Below are positions 17,336 to 25,852 of a stretch of DNA of 39,785 nt, in pieces. Source of the DNA: a filamentous cyanobacterium CCP5 (GTDB taxonomy: Bacteria; Cyanobacteriota; Cyanobacteriia; Phormidesmidales; Phormidesmidaceae); contig PYEQ01000002.1 of the NCBI GenBank assembly GCA_003017785.1, positions 1-39,785 of the forward strand, written 5' to 3'. The notes beneath the pieces were generated by a model. That model saw only the letters and a list, made by a program, of their open reading frames with translations. It had not been told where the DNA came from and did not search any database. A program made the position numbers and the translations under genes. Numbering within the stretch: the stretch's first letter is position 1; each line of letters opens with the position of its first letter.

Positions 17336-17354
17336 ATGTCTTGGTTCAGGTTTA

Positions 17355-17391
17355 GGGTCGAGACTGCCAGACAGTTTCGACCCGTCTTTTT
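17355..17391 (+). terminator. Intrinsic terminator of thrC
   Basis: GGGTCGAGACTG (17355-17366) pairs with CAGTTTCGACCC (17372-17383) with one G-U pair and a 5-base loop, followed by GTCTTTTT. It should stop most thrC transcripts before the sulfur-carrier gene, so that gene probably has a promoter of its own or relies on read-through. Confidence 0.88.
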
Positions 17392-17453
17392 GGATAGCTC
17401 ATTCCGTCTGTTTTCAGTCCAATCTGTTTTTAGTTAAGTTGCCATTGTCAGAC

Positions 17454-17729
17454 ATGTCCGTTAAAGTCTTGATTCCCACCCCCCTGCAAAAGTTCACCAA
17501 CAACGAAGCCGCTGTCACCTGCGATGGTGGCAATATTGTGGAGCTCCTGGATGCCCTAGAGTCCAACTATCCTGGCATCAAGGCTCGCCTCTGTGACGAT
17601 CAAGGAGAGCTGCGTCGATTCATCAATTTCTACGTCAACAGCGAAGACATCCGCTTTTTAGACGGCAAAAGTACTGCCCTCAGCAGCGGCGATGAAGTCA
17701 GCATTGTGCCGGCGGTTGCAGGTGGCTAA
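17454..17729 (+). CDS. CysO/MoaD/ThiS-type sulfur-carrier protein
   Basis: Ubiquitin-fold protein of 91 residues ending in the diagnostic diglycine (VAGG), the end on which a thiocarboxylate is built after adenylation. Beyond MoaD or ThiS it most resembles mycobacterial Cys[20 protein letters not shown] and [14 protein letters not shown] align with CysO segments I recall. CysO donates sulfur for cysteine synthesis on O-phosphoserine. The start is ATG 17454 ([12 protein letters not shown]); an earlier in-frame TTG at 17439 is less credible. It follows thrC, an enzyme of the same PLP fold type as CysM, after a terminator. No adenylating enzyme or Mec-type protease is encoded in this window. Confidence 0.9.
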   Translation: MSVKVLIPTPLQKFTNNEAAVTCDGGNIVELLDALESNYPGIKARLCDDQGELRRFINFYVNSEDIRFLDGKSTALSSGDEVSIVPAVAGG

Positions 17730-18237
17730 CAACTCAACCTTAGGCTGGATATATGCTTTGATCTGCTCTGTCCTGGTGGTGTTCAGCTGGATGCCGATCG
17801 CGATCGCCCAGGCGAATACCTACCCTCTGCCCCTCTCTTTCAGCAACGCTGAGCTTAGGGGCAGAGACTTTTCTGGCCAGGAACTGAGGGCGGCAGAGTT
17901 TTCGAATGCCAACCTGGAGCGGGCCGACTTTAGCCACGCCGATGCCAGGGGCGCTATCTTTAGTGGATCAACAGCCACCGGCACCAACTTTCACGGCGTT
18001 GACTTCACCACTGGGATGTTGGACTTCATGAGCTTCGTCGGAGCCGATCTGAGCGACGCCGTATTGGTGGATACAATTTTACTGCAGTCGTCCTTCGAAG
18101 ATACCGATATTGCCGGAGCTGATTTTACCGGCGCAATTTTAGACGGTGCCCAGGCGCGATCGCTCTGTAAAACCGCTACCGGCGTCAATCCTCAAACGGG
18201 GATTTCCACCCGAGACTCCCTTGGCTGTCAGGAATGA
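17722..18237 (+). CDS. Exported pentapeptide-repeat protein
   Basis: From a GTG at 17722 this gives 171 residues and overlaps the sulfur-carrier stop by 8 bases; an ATG at 17692 would add 10 residues but lacks a ribosome-binding site. A Sec-type signal peptide is clear (hydrophobic [23 protein letters not shown], cleavage after AQA). The mature part is made of A(D/N)LXX-type pentapeptides, for example [19 protein letters not shown] and GADLSDAVL, about 20 units, which form a right-handed quadrilateral beta-helix. Two cysteines near the end (LCKT and LGCQE) could form a disulfide. Thylakoid-lumen pentapeptide proteins of this size are known in cyanobacteria and plastids; their role is unclear. 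Confidence 0.88.
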   Translation: MANNSTLGWIYALICSVLVVFSWMPIAIAQANTYPLPLSFSNAELRGRDFSGQELRAAEFSNANLERADFSHADARGAIFSGSTATGTNFHGVDFTTGMLDFMSFVGADLSDAVLVDTILLQSSFEDTDIAGADFTGAILDGAQARSLCKTATGVNPQTGISTRDSLGCQE

Positions 18238-18263
18238 TTGTTTGAAAAATGGGCTGATTAACC

Positions 18264-18305
18264 GGCAATCACCCCAGCACCAGTACCTTAGTCGGGGTGA
18301 TTGCC
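18264..18305. terminator. Bidirectional terminator between converging genes
   Basis: GGCAATCACCCC (18264-18275) pairs perfectly with GGGGTGATTGCC (18294-18305) across an 18-base loop; flanking AACC/GGTT can extend the stem past a bulge. TGGTTTAATGCCTTTTT follows on the plus strand. It lies between the pentapeptide gene and the converging ycf39. Confidence 0.75.
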
Positions 18306-18393
18306 TGGTTTAATGCCTTTTTCCAGGGACCTGAACCGATAACCTGGCGGCTGGTTGAATTTGGCGGCTGGTTAGAAGAGAGTACCGAGCTTC

Positions 18394-19350
18394 CTAAAAC
18401 GGCAGCTTTTTCTTGCTAGCTTTCTCACTGTCGTATTCCAGTTCCTTCAGCTTTTTCATAATCCGACCGAAATATTCCTGCATGTACTCTTCGAGAGTCG
18501 TGATTTCACTGCGATCGATACCGAAAGTCTCATAGACTTCATCCATGGGAGCATCAATGGGCTCACTGCCCGCCACGACCTCAACGAAGGCAAGGCGATC
18601 GGCAAAATTCCAGCCCCACTGAAAAAATTGGGCGATTTTGCGAACAGCCCGAATCAATTTCAGGGACATATTTGAAACCTTCGCCGTCTGGCCAGACTTG
18701 CGCTCACAGAGTCGAATGATTTCGTAGGCGCCCCAGGCCCGGGTACCTGCCAGGGGAAAACTCCGCTTAACAGTAGCAGGCACAGATAGAGCCCGAATTG
18801 CAAAGCGGGCAGCATCTTGGGTATTAATGTAGGCCATTGGAGCGGCCTGGCCCATCACCCAAACCCCTTGGCGCTCGAGAATGGGAATAGCATATTGACC
18901 AATCAGACCCTGTAGAAAGCCGCAGGGACGCAAAATGGTGTAGTCCAGACCAGATTCGGCCAGCAGTTTTTCGGTGCAGCGCTTTACGTCCATGAGGGGA
19001 ACATGGGGATACTGCTCAGCATCCAAAATTGAGAAAAAAATGAAGCGCTTAACGCCAGCATTCACGGTCGCTTCAATCAGGTTGAGCTTTCCCTGCCAGT
19101 CTACTCGCATGACCGATTCGGTAGGTCGAGCTGTGGCGGCATCAATGACGGCGTCTATGCCCTCTAGGGCAGCTGGTAGGGTCTCGGGCTTATTTAAGTC
19201 GCCCCGGATCAGATCGACGCACCACTCTCGCAAAAAGGCGGCTCGCTGGAAGCTGCGAACGATGCAGCGCACTTCGTGGCCCTCATCCAAGGCGCGACGA
19301 ACAACCTGCCTTCCGAGCGTACCTGTGGCACCAACGACCAGTAATTTCAT
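18394..19350 (-). CDS. ycf39: Photosystem II assembly factor Ycf39 (atypical SDR)
   Basis: NmrA-like atypical short-chain dehydrogenase of 318 residues, at the thylakoid surface. The N-terminal Rossmann motif GATGTLGRQVVRRALDEGHEVRC binds NAD(P); there is no full SDR catalytic Tyr-x-x-x-Lys dyad in standard form, as is usual in the family. The sequences DYTILRPCGFLQGLIGQYA and PMAYINTQDAARFA are typical of Ycf39. In Synechocystis, Ycf39 works with Hlip proteins to deliver chlorophyll to newly made D1 (established knowledge). A basic, Lys-rich C-terminus is seen. The gene is codirectional with petM just upstream (84 bases). Confidence 0.94.
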   Translation of the reverse strand: MKLLVVGATGTLGRQVVRRALDEGHEVRCIVRSFQRAAFLREWCVDLIRGDLNKPETLPAALEGIDAVIDAATARPTESVMRVDWQGKLNLIEATVNAGVKRFIFFSILDAEQYPHVPLMDVKRCTEKLLAESGLDYTILRPCGFLQGLIGQYAIPILERQGVWVMGQAAPMAYINTQDAARFAIRALSVPATVKRSFPLAGTRAWGAYEIIRLCERKSGQTAKVSNMSLKLIRAVRKIAQFFQWGWNFADRLAFVEVVAGSEPIDAPMDEVYETFGIDRSEITTLEEYMQEYFGRIMKKLKELEYDSEKASKKKLPF

Positions 19351-19434
19351 GGAATGAGGGATTGCAACAAAAGTTAACCTTGATCTAAGAATACCAGATG
19401 TCTCCCATCCCTTTGAACGGGAGACGAGTTCTGG

Positions 19435-19539
19435 CTATTCTTCGCCACCCTGTAGCCGCAGAATCACAAACCCCATGCCCATGCCGATCAGCACGATGGT
19501 GAAGGCGATTACACCGGTATTAAAAATTTCACTGGCCAT
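19435..19539 (-). CDS. petM: Cytochrome b6f complex subunit PetM
   Basis: Single-span membrane peptide of 34 residues: MASEIFNTGVIAFTIVLIGM is followed by GMGFVILRLQGGEE. The one hydrophobic helix and the C-terminal GF-(V/I)-(I/L)-x-(K/R)-LQG-x-EE match PetM, a small subunit at the periphery of the cytochrome b6f dimer. TAGGAG lies 5 bases before the ATG, an excellent ribosome-binding site. A weak 7-bp hairpin (19400-19406/19419-19425) follows on the way to ycf39. It is divergent from pdxA. Confidence 0.92.
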   Translation of the reverse strand: MASEIFNTGVIAFTIVLIGMGMGFVILRLQGGEE

Positions 19540-19637
19540 AGAAGCTCCTATCTCAACAGCATTTGCGTTAGAACAGCGGGAGGGCAGAGTCCTCCGATAG
19601 GCTTAATTTTAGACCACTTTGGGAAGGGGCCAGGGCC

Positions 19638-20723
19638 ATGGCTAATCAGGTTTCACCGCACCGTTTGCTGCCGCGCTTGGCATTGACGTTAGGGGATCCG
19701 GCTGGCATTGGTCCAGAGGTGGTGCTCAAAGCTTTGGGCGATCGCCCCTGGATGGCACAAGCTGAGATTACGGTCGTAGGCAGTGCCGCCGTCTGGGATC
19801 GCACCCAGCGCCATCTGGGCCTAAAGGACAGCCAGGCAGGGGTGAAGTTTTTGGATGTGCCCCTGGAAAGCACCGCCTGGGACTGGGGAGTGGAAAGCGC
19901 CGAGAGCGGCGCTGCCAGCTTTGCTTTTTTGAAAACGGCGATCGCGAAAACCGTGGCCGGGGAGTTTGACGCCATTGTCACTGCTCCCATTGCCAAATCT
20001 GCCTGGAAAAAAGCCGGCCATTTCTATCCCGGCCAAACCGAACTACTAGCGGAAGGGGCCAGAACCGATCGCTTCGGGATGGCCTTTGTGGCCCGTTCTC
20101 CCCACACCGGCTGGATGCTAAGGGCACTGCTGGCAACCACCCACATTCCCCTGACCGCAGTTCCCCAGGCCCTCACCCCGGCGGTCATGGACCTGAAACT
20201 GGGACTGCTGCTCGAGGCATTGGAGCAGGATTTTGGGATTCGACGACCTCGAATCGCGATCGCCGGGCTCAATCCCCATAGCGGCGAGGGGGGGCAGCTA
20301 GGCACGGAAGAACAAGAGTGGCTCATTCCCTGGCTGACGAGTCAGCGGCAACGCTATCCCCATGCCCAGTTGGACGGGCCTATCCCGCCAGATACTATGT
20401 GGGTCAGCCCGGCCCAGGCCTGGTATGGTCAGCGCCCCGTTGTAGCCCACGATGCCTATCTCGCTCTTTATCACGATCAGGGGCTGATTCCCGTCAAGCT
20501 GATGGGGTTTGAACGCGCCGTGAATACCACCCTAGGCCTGCCCTTTATTCGGACCTCGCCGGATCACGGCACCGCCTTCGACATAGCTGGCAAAGGGGTG
20601 GCGGAGGCAACCAGCCTGATCGCTGCCATAGAGCTAGCCATCGATCTGGTCATTCACCGACGCTTAGCTTCAGAAGAACGGTCCCGTCGTCGAGGGCCAA
20701 TCCCCCAGGGCCTTGAAATATAA
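19638..20723 (+). CDS. pdxA: 4-hydroxythreonine-4-phosphate dehydrogenase PdxA
   Basis: NAD-dependent enzyme of the DXP-dependent pyridoxal phosphate pathway, converting 4-phosphohydroxy-L-threonine to the aminoketone used by PdxJ. The protein has 361 residues, slightly longer than the E. coli enzyme. Signature segments are present: [18 protein letters not shown] near residue 16, [21 protein letters not shown] (substrate and metal site), [37 protein letters not shown] (metal-binding H and D) and [18 protein letters not shown]. The start ATG follows GGGGCCAGGGCC, a weak ribosome-binding site. No other vitamin B6 gene is nearby. Confidence 0.96.
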   Translation: MANQVSPHRLLPRLALTLGDPAGIGPEVVLKALGDRPWMAQAEITVVGSAAVWDRTQRHLGLKDSQAGVKFLDVPLESTAWDWGVESAESGAASFAFLKTAIAKTVAGEFDAIVTAPIAKSAWKKAGHFYPGQTELLAEGARTDRFGMAFVARSPHTGWMLRALLATTHIPLTAVPQALTPAVMDLKLGLLLEALEQDFGIRRPRIAIAGLNPHSGEGGQLGTEEQEWLIPWLTSQRQRYPHAQLDGPIPPDTMWVSPAQAWYGQRPVVAHDAYLALYHDQGLIPVKLMGFERAVNTTLGLPFIRTSPDHGTAFDIAGKGVAEATSLIAAIELAIDLVIHRRLASEERSRRRGPIPQGLEI

Positions 20724-20924
20724 ACCTTTTGTAAAGAGCCGAATGAATCCATCCATTCTCAAAGAGCTCTTAAGTAGTCTTTTTCAAGCTTAAGAAGCTA
20801 TAAAATGGCAAAAACGCGAATTTTCCCGGCACTAACGGCGATTTAAAACATTTATTAATGATCGGACTGCGATTTCCAGGAGAAAATGACTGGATACGCG
20901 ATCGCCATCTCCTCAAGAATATCT

Positions 20925-20938
20925 GTAAAATCAGATAC
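20925..20938 (+). promoter_or_regulatory. Candidate NtcA site upstream of DUF4327
   Basis: GTAAAATCAGATAC matches GTAN8TAC exactly, and the flanks make it CTGTA-N8-TACAG, a 5-bp-arm palindrome. It ends 76 bases before the DUF4327 start codon. No convincing -10 box was found at the usual 20-24 base spacing. Confidence 0.45.
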
Positions 20939-21014
20939 AGGAATCCATAAGAATTGTTTCAGCTTCTAGGCGATTCTTGTCTGACCGATTAACTGCAGTT
21001 GCACAGTGTTGATT

Positions 21015-21236
21015 ATGCTTCAGTCTCTTCGATATACCATTGACGCCATTCGTGATGAGGCCCGCAATCTAGTTCATCAGGGAGTGGTCAGTCGTCAGCA
21101 GCCGATCTACACCCTCTGCCGCTTCATCCCTGCGAGGGAATGGGCGCTGGTAGAAAGCGAACTGGAGGTAAACGGATTCTTACTACGCGATCGTGTCAGC
21201 GATCTGGTTGGTCGCGAAGATTGGGACAACGACTAG
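21015..21236 (+). CDS. DUF4327 family protein
   Basis: Small cyanobacterial protein of 73 residues from the ATG at 21015; an in-frame GTG at 21006 would add three. The conserved core VSRQQPIYTLCRFIPAREW and the ending FLLRDRVSDLVGREDWDND match DUF4327 as I remember it. The protein looks soluble and mostly helical, with no metal or catalytic motif that I can name. Its function is unknown. A good NtcA-like palindrome lies upstream. Its stop codon shares the bases CTAG with the stop codon of the converging DUF72 gene, so the two 3' ends overlap by 4 bases. Confidence 0.87.
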   Translation: MLQSLRYTIDAIRDEARNLVHQGVVSRQQPIYTLCRFIPAREWALVESELEVNGFLLRDRVSDLVGREDWDND

Positions 21237-22129
21237 AGCAAGCTGAGCTGTTGAGGCTGATCGGTTAGCTCTTTTCTGCTAGCAGCCAGTTGATCCCATT
21301 TCAACGGGGGCAGATTTGCCCCCGTTTGCTGTAGCTGATGGTAGACCTGACGGGCCATGTCGGGGGAATTGATTTCTTCAGGACAGTGGGCAAAAAAGTA
21401 AACTTCCCGGCCCTGATCGAGCCAATGCCTGAGTCGGGGTATCCATGCCTCCCAGTAGGGCCGATTGCTAGGCAGGTGAGGGTGGCCAATGTAGCGAACG
21501 ATAGTAAATGGCGCTGTGATCACCGGGTGGAGCGGCAGTCTGGGTTTCCTGCGCTCAGATCCCATCTGAGGGTCTGCAGCCCCTGGCGTTTCATAGACGG
21601 GTCGAGTGTCTAACAGCACTCGACCAACCCCCAAAGTCTGAAGCAGCTGATTGAGGTGTTGAGCCTGGGAGGGCTTAAACCAGTCTGAGTGGCGCACCTC
21701 TACCGCCAATGGCCAATGATGCCGGGGCCAACCGTTAAGAAACTGAGTCAGATCCCTAGCTCTGGTTGGTCCGTAGCTGGGGGGAAGCTGCACCATGATT
21801 GGCCCCAGCCTCTGGCCCAAGGGCAGTAGAGATTCGGCAAAGGCGATCGCCGCGGGTAAACGGGGCAGCAAGGGGCCCTGATGGGAAAAAAATTTGGGCA
21901 GCTTAGGACAAAATCGAAAGTCATTAGGCATCACCGCAGCCCAGCGACCTACGGTGTCAGCACCGGGTAGGGCATAAAACGTGGTGTTGCCCTCCACGGC
22001 GGTGAGGCGATCGCAATAGTGCTGCAAAAAGTCCTTTGACTGACTGCCCGATGGATAAAATCCGCCGACCCAGGGCTTAAAGGCCCAGACTGCGCAGCCG
22101 GTGTAGTAAGGTCCACTCACGGGATTCAA
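21233..22129 (-). CDS. DUF72 (YecE-like) TIM-barrel protein
   Basis: Protein of 298 residues in the DUF72 family, which adopts a TIM-barrel fold of unknown activity. The N-terminal YYTGCAVWAFKPWVGGFYPSG, VEGNTTFYALPGADTVGRW and VEVRHSDWF segments are the typical conserved blocks, holding the Glu, Arg and His/Asp that cluster in the barrel. The C-terminal VYFFAHCPEEINSP block is also typical. No signal peptide or membrane segment is seen, so it should be cytosolic. It converges on the DUF4327 gene with shared stop-codon bases. Confidence 0.9.
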   Translation of the reverse strand: MNPVSGPYYTGCAVWAFKPWVGGFYPSGSQSKDFLQHYCDRLTAVEGNTTFYALPGADTVGRWAAVMPNDFRFCPKLPKFFSHQGPLLPRLPAAIAFAESLLPLGQRLGPIMVQLPPSYGPTRARDLTQFLNGWPRHHWPLAVEVRHSDWFKPSQAQHLNQLLQTLGVGRVLLDTRPVYETPGAADPQMGSERRKPRLPLHPVITAPFTIVRYIGHPHLPSNRPYWEAWIPRLRHWLDQGREVYFFAHCPEEINSPDMARQVYHQLQQTGANLPPLKWDQLAASRKELTDQPQQLSLL

Positions 22130-22335
22130 GGGATTAACCTAAACAACCGAACAAGTCTCTTCAGCACATTATTTTTCAGTGCACTAGCACTATAAGATGC
22201 CAAGGAACCGCAGCTGCCGATAGGATTCAGGAATACGACAGTGGCATTTAATAATCTGGCTGCGGAGGAAAAATGCCACACTTGCTACGTTGAACCAATC
22301 TACGGCCAAAACAGCACTTTAGAGGCGATCGCCCC

Positions 22336-23325
22336 ATGCCTTTTCTACACGTTCCTCCCAGCTGGCAGCTACCCGCTTCCCAGGCAACCCCTGAAGCCAC
22401 CTACTGGAATCGGCGCCGCTTGATCAAAACCATGGTGGGAGCAGGCATTGGCAGCATTGCCGTTTCTCTAGGAGCCTGCGCAAGGGAAAAAACCATTGAT
22501 CCAGGCCTCGCCAAGACTCTCGGGCGCCCTCTCAATAATGTTCAGCGCAACCCGGCCTTCGATAACCTGGACCGTGACATTACTCCCCAGGCCTACGCCA
22601 GCAGTTACAACAACTTCTACGAATTTGGCGGTACTAAAAATATTTGGCCCAACGCCCAGGATTTGCCCACGGATCCCTGGCAGTTAGAGGTCACCGGGCT
22701 GGTCAAGAACCCCACCACTTACGACCGGGACGATCTTACCCAACAGTTTGACCTCGAAGAGCGGGTATATCGGTTTCGCTGCGTCGAGGCCTGGGCCATG
22801 GTAGTCCCCTGGATTGGGTTTCCCATGAAGCGGCTGCTGGAACAGGTAGAGCCCACCCCTGAGGCCAAATATGTCAGCTTCACCTCATTCTATGACTCTG
22901 AAGTGTGCCCAGGTCCGGCCTGGGGGTTTGCCCGCAATCTGCCCTGGCCCTATGTAGAAGCCCTCACCATCGAGGAAATGGCCAATGAGCTGGCTTTCTT
23001 TGCCGTCGGCATTTACGGCCGTACCCTACCAAAACAGCATGGCGCTCCCATTCGCATGGTGGTGCCGTGGAAATATGGCTTCAAGGGGGGCAAATCAATT
23101 GTGAAAATTGAATTCACTGCCCAGCAGCCGGCTACCTACTGGAACACGATTTCTCCCAATGAGTACGGCTTCGAGGCCAACGTCAACCCAGAAGTGCCCC
23201 ATCCCCGCTGGTCCCAACAGACAGAACGGCTACTGGGCGAGGGGACCAACCCGTTTGACTGGGAGAAGGTGCCGACTCGCCTTTACAACGGCTATGAAGA
23301 ATATGTCGGATCACTATACGCCTGA
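22336..23325 (+). CDS. msrP: Methionine-sulfoxide reductase catalytic subunit MsrP (YedY)
   Basis: Molybdopterin-dependent periplasmic enzyme that repairs oxidised methionines in exported proteins, 329 residues. A Tat signal is visible (NRRRLIKTMVGAGIG, R26-R28). The molybdenum-ligating cysteine is C149 in YRFRCVEAWAMVVPWIGFP, and SGYNNFYEFG-like (SSYNNFYEFGG), RMVVPWKYGFKG and YWNTISPNEYGFEANVNP-like blocks match E. coli MsrP closely. Unusually, the signal region ends in SLGAC with Cys48 (LGAC), a possible lipobox, so the enzyme may be lipid-anchored. The membrane heme partner MsrQ is not next door. The ATG at 22336 has a weak ribosome-binding site. Confidence 0.94.
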   Translation: MPFLHVPPSWQLPASQATPEATYWNRRRLIKTMVGAGIGSIAVSLGACAREKTIDPGLAKTLGRPLNNVQRNPAFDNLDRDITPQAYASSYNNFYEFGGTKNIWPNAQDLPTDPWQLEVTGLVKNPTTYDRDDLTQQFDLEERVYRFRCVEAWAMVVPWIGFPMKRLLEQVEPTPEAKYVSFTSFYDSEVCPGPAWGFARNLPWPYVEALTIEEMANELAFFAVGIYGRTLPKQHGAPIRMVVPWKYGFKGGKSIVKIEFTAQQPATYWNTISPNEYGFEANVNPEVPHPRWSQQTERLLGEGTNPFDWEKVPTRLYNGYEEYVGSLYA

Positions 23326-23361
23326 GGCCAAAGCCCTGGCTCGATTCCTATGTCTGCCGCT

Positions 23362-23398
23362 GATTGGTGACTGGCAGATGGTCTGCTAGTCACCAATC
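23362..23398. terminator. Hairpin between msrP and the converging gene
   Basis: GATTGGTGAC (23362-23371) and GTCACCAATC (23389-23398) are perfectly complementary, and inside them GCAGA/TCTGC can continue the stem past a 2x2 mismatch. There is no T-tract on either side, so it may protect 3' ends or assist termination between two converging genes. Confidence 0.6.
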
Positions 23399-23404
23399 CA
23401 GGGG

Positions 23405-24469
23405 TCACAATCCCGATTCCCTAACTTTATAGGTGTGTTCTTCGATTGGCAGGTTGTCACAGTCCCAGTCACCATAGCGCAGCTGGAGACGTTTCTCGCC
23501 GGCATAGTCAACTAGCTTGCCGCCGTAGCGTTTGGCATCCAGGCCCAAACTTTGAATCTGGACCTTGCCGTTAAATACGGTGGCGCGGGCTAGGTAAATC
23601 ACCAGGTCATCCCGAGACGGGCGATTGACAGTTGTACTGGCCGTTAGATGGGCCAGGCCACGCTCATCCATTTCTTGGGACAGGGCCATGGCGGTATTGC
23701 GAATGCCGCGAATAGCCACAATATTCGCGGCAACGGCCATGGTGATATCGATGCCGTCGTCGGTCAAAATCGAGTGATTGGACAGATATTGAAAGTTGCG
23801 TTCCCCTAAATCACCGCGAATACGACGGTGAATCAGGTTTTCAGGATAGTAGTGGGTCAGGGCTCCGACAATTGCCCCGCAGGCAGCCCTGGGTTCTCGC
23901 CAGGGTGACTCACGGGTTTTGCCATACACCTGCTGTCCGTTCTCCCGCAGGCGGCCTACGTGGGTCTTTAAATCGATCGCCACCAGGGAAATCGACTGGG
24001 GATTCCCTTCATAAATACGGCGCTTCAGCTGTTCATCGAGCTCGTGGGCAACGGTTACATGGGCTAGGGTAGCGCCATTGTCAGTGCCTCCCCCGGCAGG
24101 GAAAAACGCCTCTAGCTTCAGTTCGCCAATTTCAGAGAGGGTTGCAAATCGGGAAGCTACCACATCCCGATAGCGTTTGGTAGCTTCTCCCTGGTGGATA
24201 CGATCGCCACAGTTGGTATAGGCCAGGGTCGTCACGACGCTGGGCAGGCTCATGTCGGCTCCACAGGCTTTGATGTCCGTAGGGCTAGAGGCTGCAAATT
24301 GGAGCTCATCCCGCAAAATTTGCAGACCGTTGATCAGGGCATAGCGATCGCTGACGATCTCATTGAGATAGTTGTGATAAGCATTTCGCTCCATCCCAAA
24401 GCTGCTAGAAAGCTGCCAGAAACGAGCGACCCTGGCCTCTGTCGCAGCCGCATCAAAGGGCAAAGACAT
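23405..24469 (-). CDS. Unrecognised conserved-looking protein, 354 residues
   Basis: I do not recognise the family. The protein is soluble by appearance, with no signal peptide or membrane segment. It starts at ATG 24469 (MSLPFDAAATEARVARFW), has a helical first 70 residues, a glycine-rich FFPAGGGTDNGATLAHVTVAHE near residue 123, which could be a loop around a metal or phosphate site, a central THVGRLRENGQQVYGK, and an alternating strand/helix C-terminal half (DIDIT-like DGIDITMAVAANIVAIRGIRN). Codon use and HIP1 sites are like the neighbours, and there are no stops or frameshifts, so it is surely expressed. It lies alone between converging msrP and the Ser/Thr kinase gene upstream on the same strand (about 125 bases). 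Confidence 0.85.
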   Translation of the reverse strand: MSLPFDAAATEARVARFWQLSSSFGMERNAYHNYLNEIVSDRYALINGLQILRDELQFAASSPTDIKACGADMSLPSVVTTLAYTNCGDRIHQGEATKRYRDVVASRFATLSEIGELKLEAFFPAGGGTDNGATLAHVTVAHELDEQLKRRIYEGNPQSISLVAIDLKTHVGRLRENGQQVYGKTRESPWREPRAACGAIVGALTHYYPENLIHRRIRGDLGERNFQYLSNHSILTDDGIDITMAVAANIVAIRGIRNTAMALSQEMDERGLAHLTASTTVNRPSRDDLVIYLARATVFNGKVQIQSLGLDAKRYGGKLVDYAGEKRLQLRYGDWDCDNLPIEEHTYKVRESGL

Positions 24470-24593
24470 TCAACAACCCCTCTGGGCAGATTACGCCTTC
24501 AATCATGCCACTGGGGGACTCCCAATGAGACCTGCGCCTAAGCAATCGCTACAGGATTACCGCCGATTTAGCTGGTTCGGTCTATTTATTAGC

Positions 24594-25697
24594 CTATTTA
24601 GAAGAAGAGAAGGCCCCTCGGATTACGTTGGTTCGCGGCATCCCCTGACGGCGGGCTATTTTCCTCATCCGCCATCGCCGAATTGCCGCTGCCTGGCGTT
24701 GAATCGGGGTTAAATATCCACTTTCTACCCCTGGTTCAGCCATGGAGGGGGTCAGCTGGTGGGTATTCATGCAGGCTGATAGGGTGTCAAGGTAGGGCTC
24801 GAGTTCTAAGGCTCTGGCAAGCTCGTCGATGCTGGTGTAGCGATCGTCTGGAGCTGCTTTCAGCATCCGCCGCAAAACTTTTGTGAAATGGGGGCTCAGG
24901 GTAACCGAGCGCTCCCACTGAATTTCCCCTGTGTGGGAATCAACGCCGAACTCAATGGGACCCCTGCAGGTGAGCAGATACAGACAGGTCATGCCGAGGG
25001 CATAGATATCGCTGCTAAAGCAAGGCCTCAACGCTAGCTGCTCCGGGGGGGCGAAACCGGGGGTGCCAACAAACTGGGTCATCGGAGATTGACACACACC
25101 GGATTCACCGTCTGACAAAAACTCCCGCACCGCACCAAAATCGATCAGCACTAGGCGATGGTCGTCCTGGCAGCGAATGATGTTGGGAGGCTTGATATCT
25201 CGGTGGATAATCCGATGCCGGTGCATAAAGCCCAGTACCGGGATGATTTCGCGAAGAAACTCCTTTACCTGGATTTCACTCTGGCGGCCTCGCTGACGAA
25301 CTTCCTGGGCGAGGGTATCGCCATGGATAAACTCCTGGACCAGATAAAATTCACCGTTCAGGGTGAAATAATCTAGCAGCTGAGGAATCTGGGAGTGACT
25401 GCCCAAACTGGCTAGAATACGTGCTTCTCGGCGAAAGCGGACCTTAGCCCGCTCTAGGGATAGGGGATTTTGGGTCTTAGGACACAGCTGTTTAACGACG
25501 CACAGGGGAGCGGAGGGGAGCTGCATGTCCTGGGCTAAGTAGGTGACGCCAAATCCGCCCCGCCCTAGGACTCGTAAGATCTTGTAGCGTTCTCGAAATA
25601 GCTGGCCAGAGCGACAGTAGGCGCGAATTTCCGAATTGGCGGCTCGACCCTGGCGAACCCCTGAAAGACTAGTGGGTGAACTATACATGGTGCCCAA
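24594..25697 (-). CDS. Serine/threonine protein kinase (Hanks type)
   Basis: Soluble protein kinase of 367 residues. Counting from ATG 25697 (an ATG at 25688 is equally possible): an N-terminal extension of about 36 residues, glycine loop GRGGFG (45-50), ATP lysine K69 in CVVKQL, catalytic loop HRDIKPPN (165-172), DFG at 186-188, and an activation-segment end GTPGFAPPEQ (211-220). The last 90 residues are basic and carry no repeats, WD40 units or membrane segment, which many cyanobacterial Spk proteins have; this one is kinase domain plus a short tail. Three cysteines in the N-terminal lobe (C28, C66, C72) are notable but I know of no role. Substrate unknown. Confidence 0.93.
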   Translation of the reverse strand: MGTMYSSPTSLSGVRQGRAANSEIRAYCRSGQLFRERYKILRVLGRGGFGVTYLAQDMQLPSAPLCVVKQLCPKTQNPLSLERAKVRFRREARILASLGSHSQIPQLLDYFTLNGEFYLVQEFIHGDTLAQEVRQRGRQSEIQVKEFLREIIPVLGFMHRHRIIHRDIKPPNIIRCQDDHRLVLIDFGAVREFLSDGESGVCQSPMTQFVGTPGFAPPEQLALRPCFSSDIYALGMTCLYLLTCRGPIEFGVDSHTGEIQWERSVTLSPHFTKVLRRMLKAAPDDRYTSIDELARALELEPYLDTLSACMNTHQLTPSMAEPGVESGYLTPIQRQAAAIRRWRMRKIARRQGMPRTNVIRGAFSSSK

Positions 25698-25852
25698 GAC
25701 CCCGACAAGTTGAGGAAGATAGGGGGCTAAGGTGAAAGATAGATGGACCCAAAGCCCAGAAAACTTAAAGGCAATATAGCATCAGTTGCTAGTTTTCCTG
25801 GGATAGGTTGCATACAGGCTCACCTTAAATTATTCCCATGTGAAGTTGCTGC

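Noticed and set aside
20886-20969. 27-codon open frame with AGGAG upstream, between pdxA and DUF4327
   Set aside because: The spacing from AGGAG to ATG is only 3 bases, the frame overlaps the NtcA-like site, and the peptide (MTGYAIAISSRISVK...) resembles nothing known.
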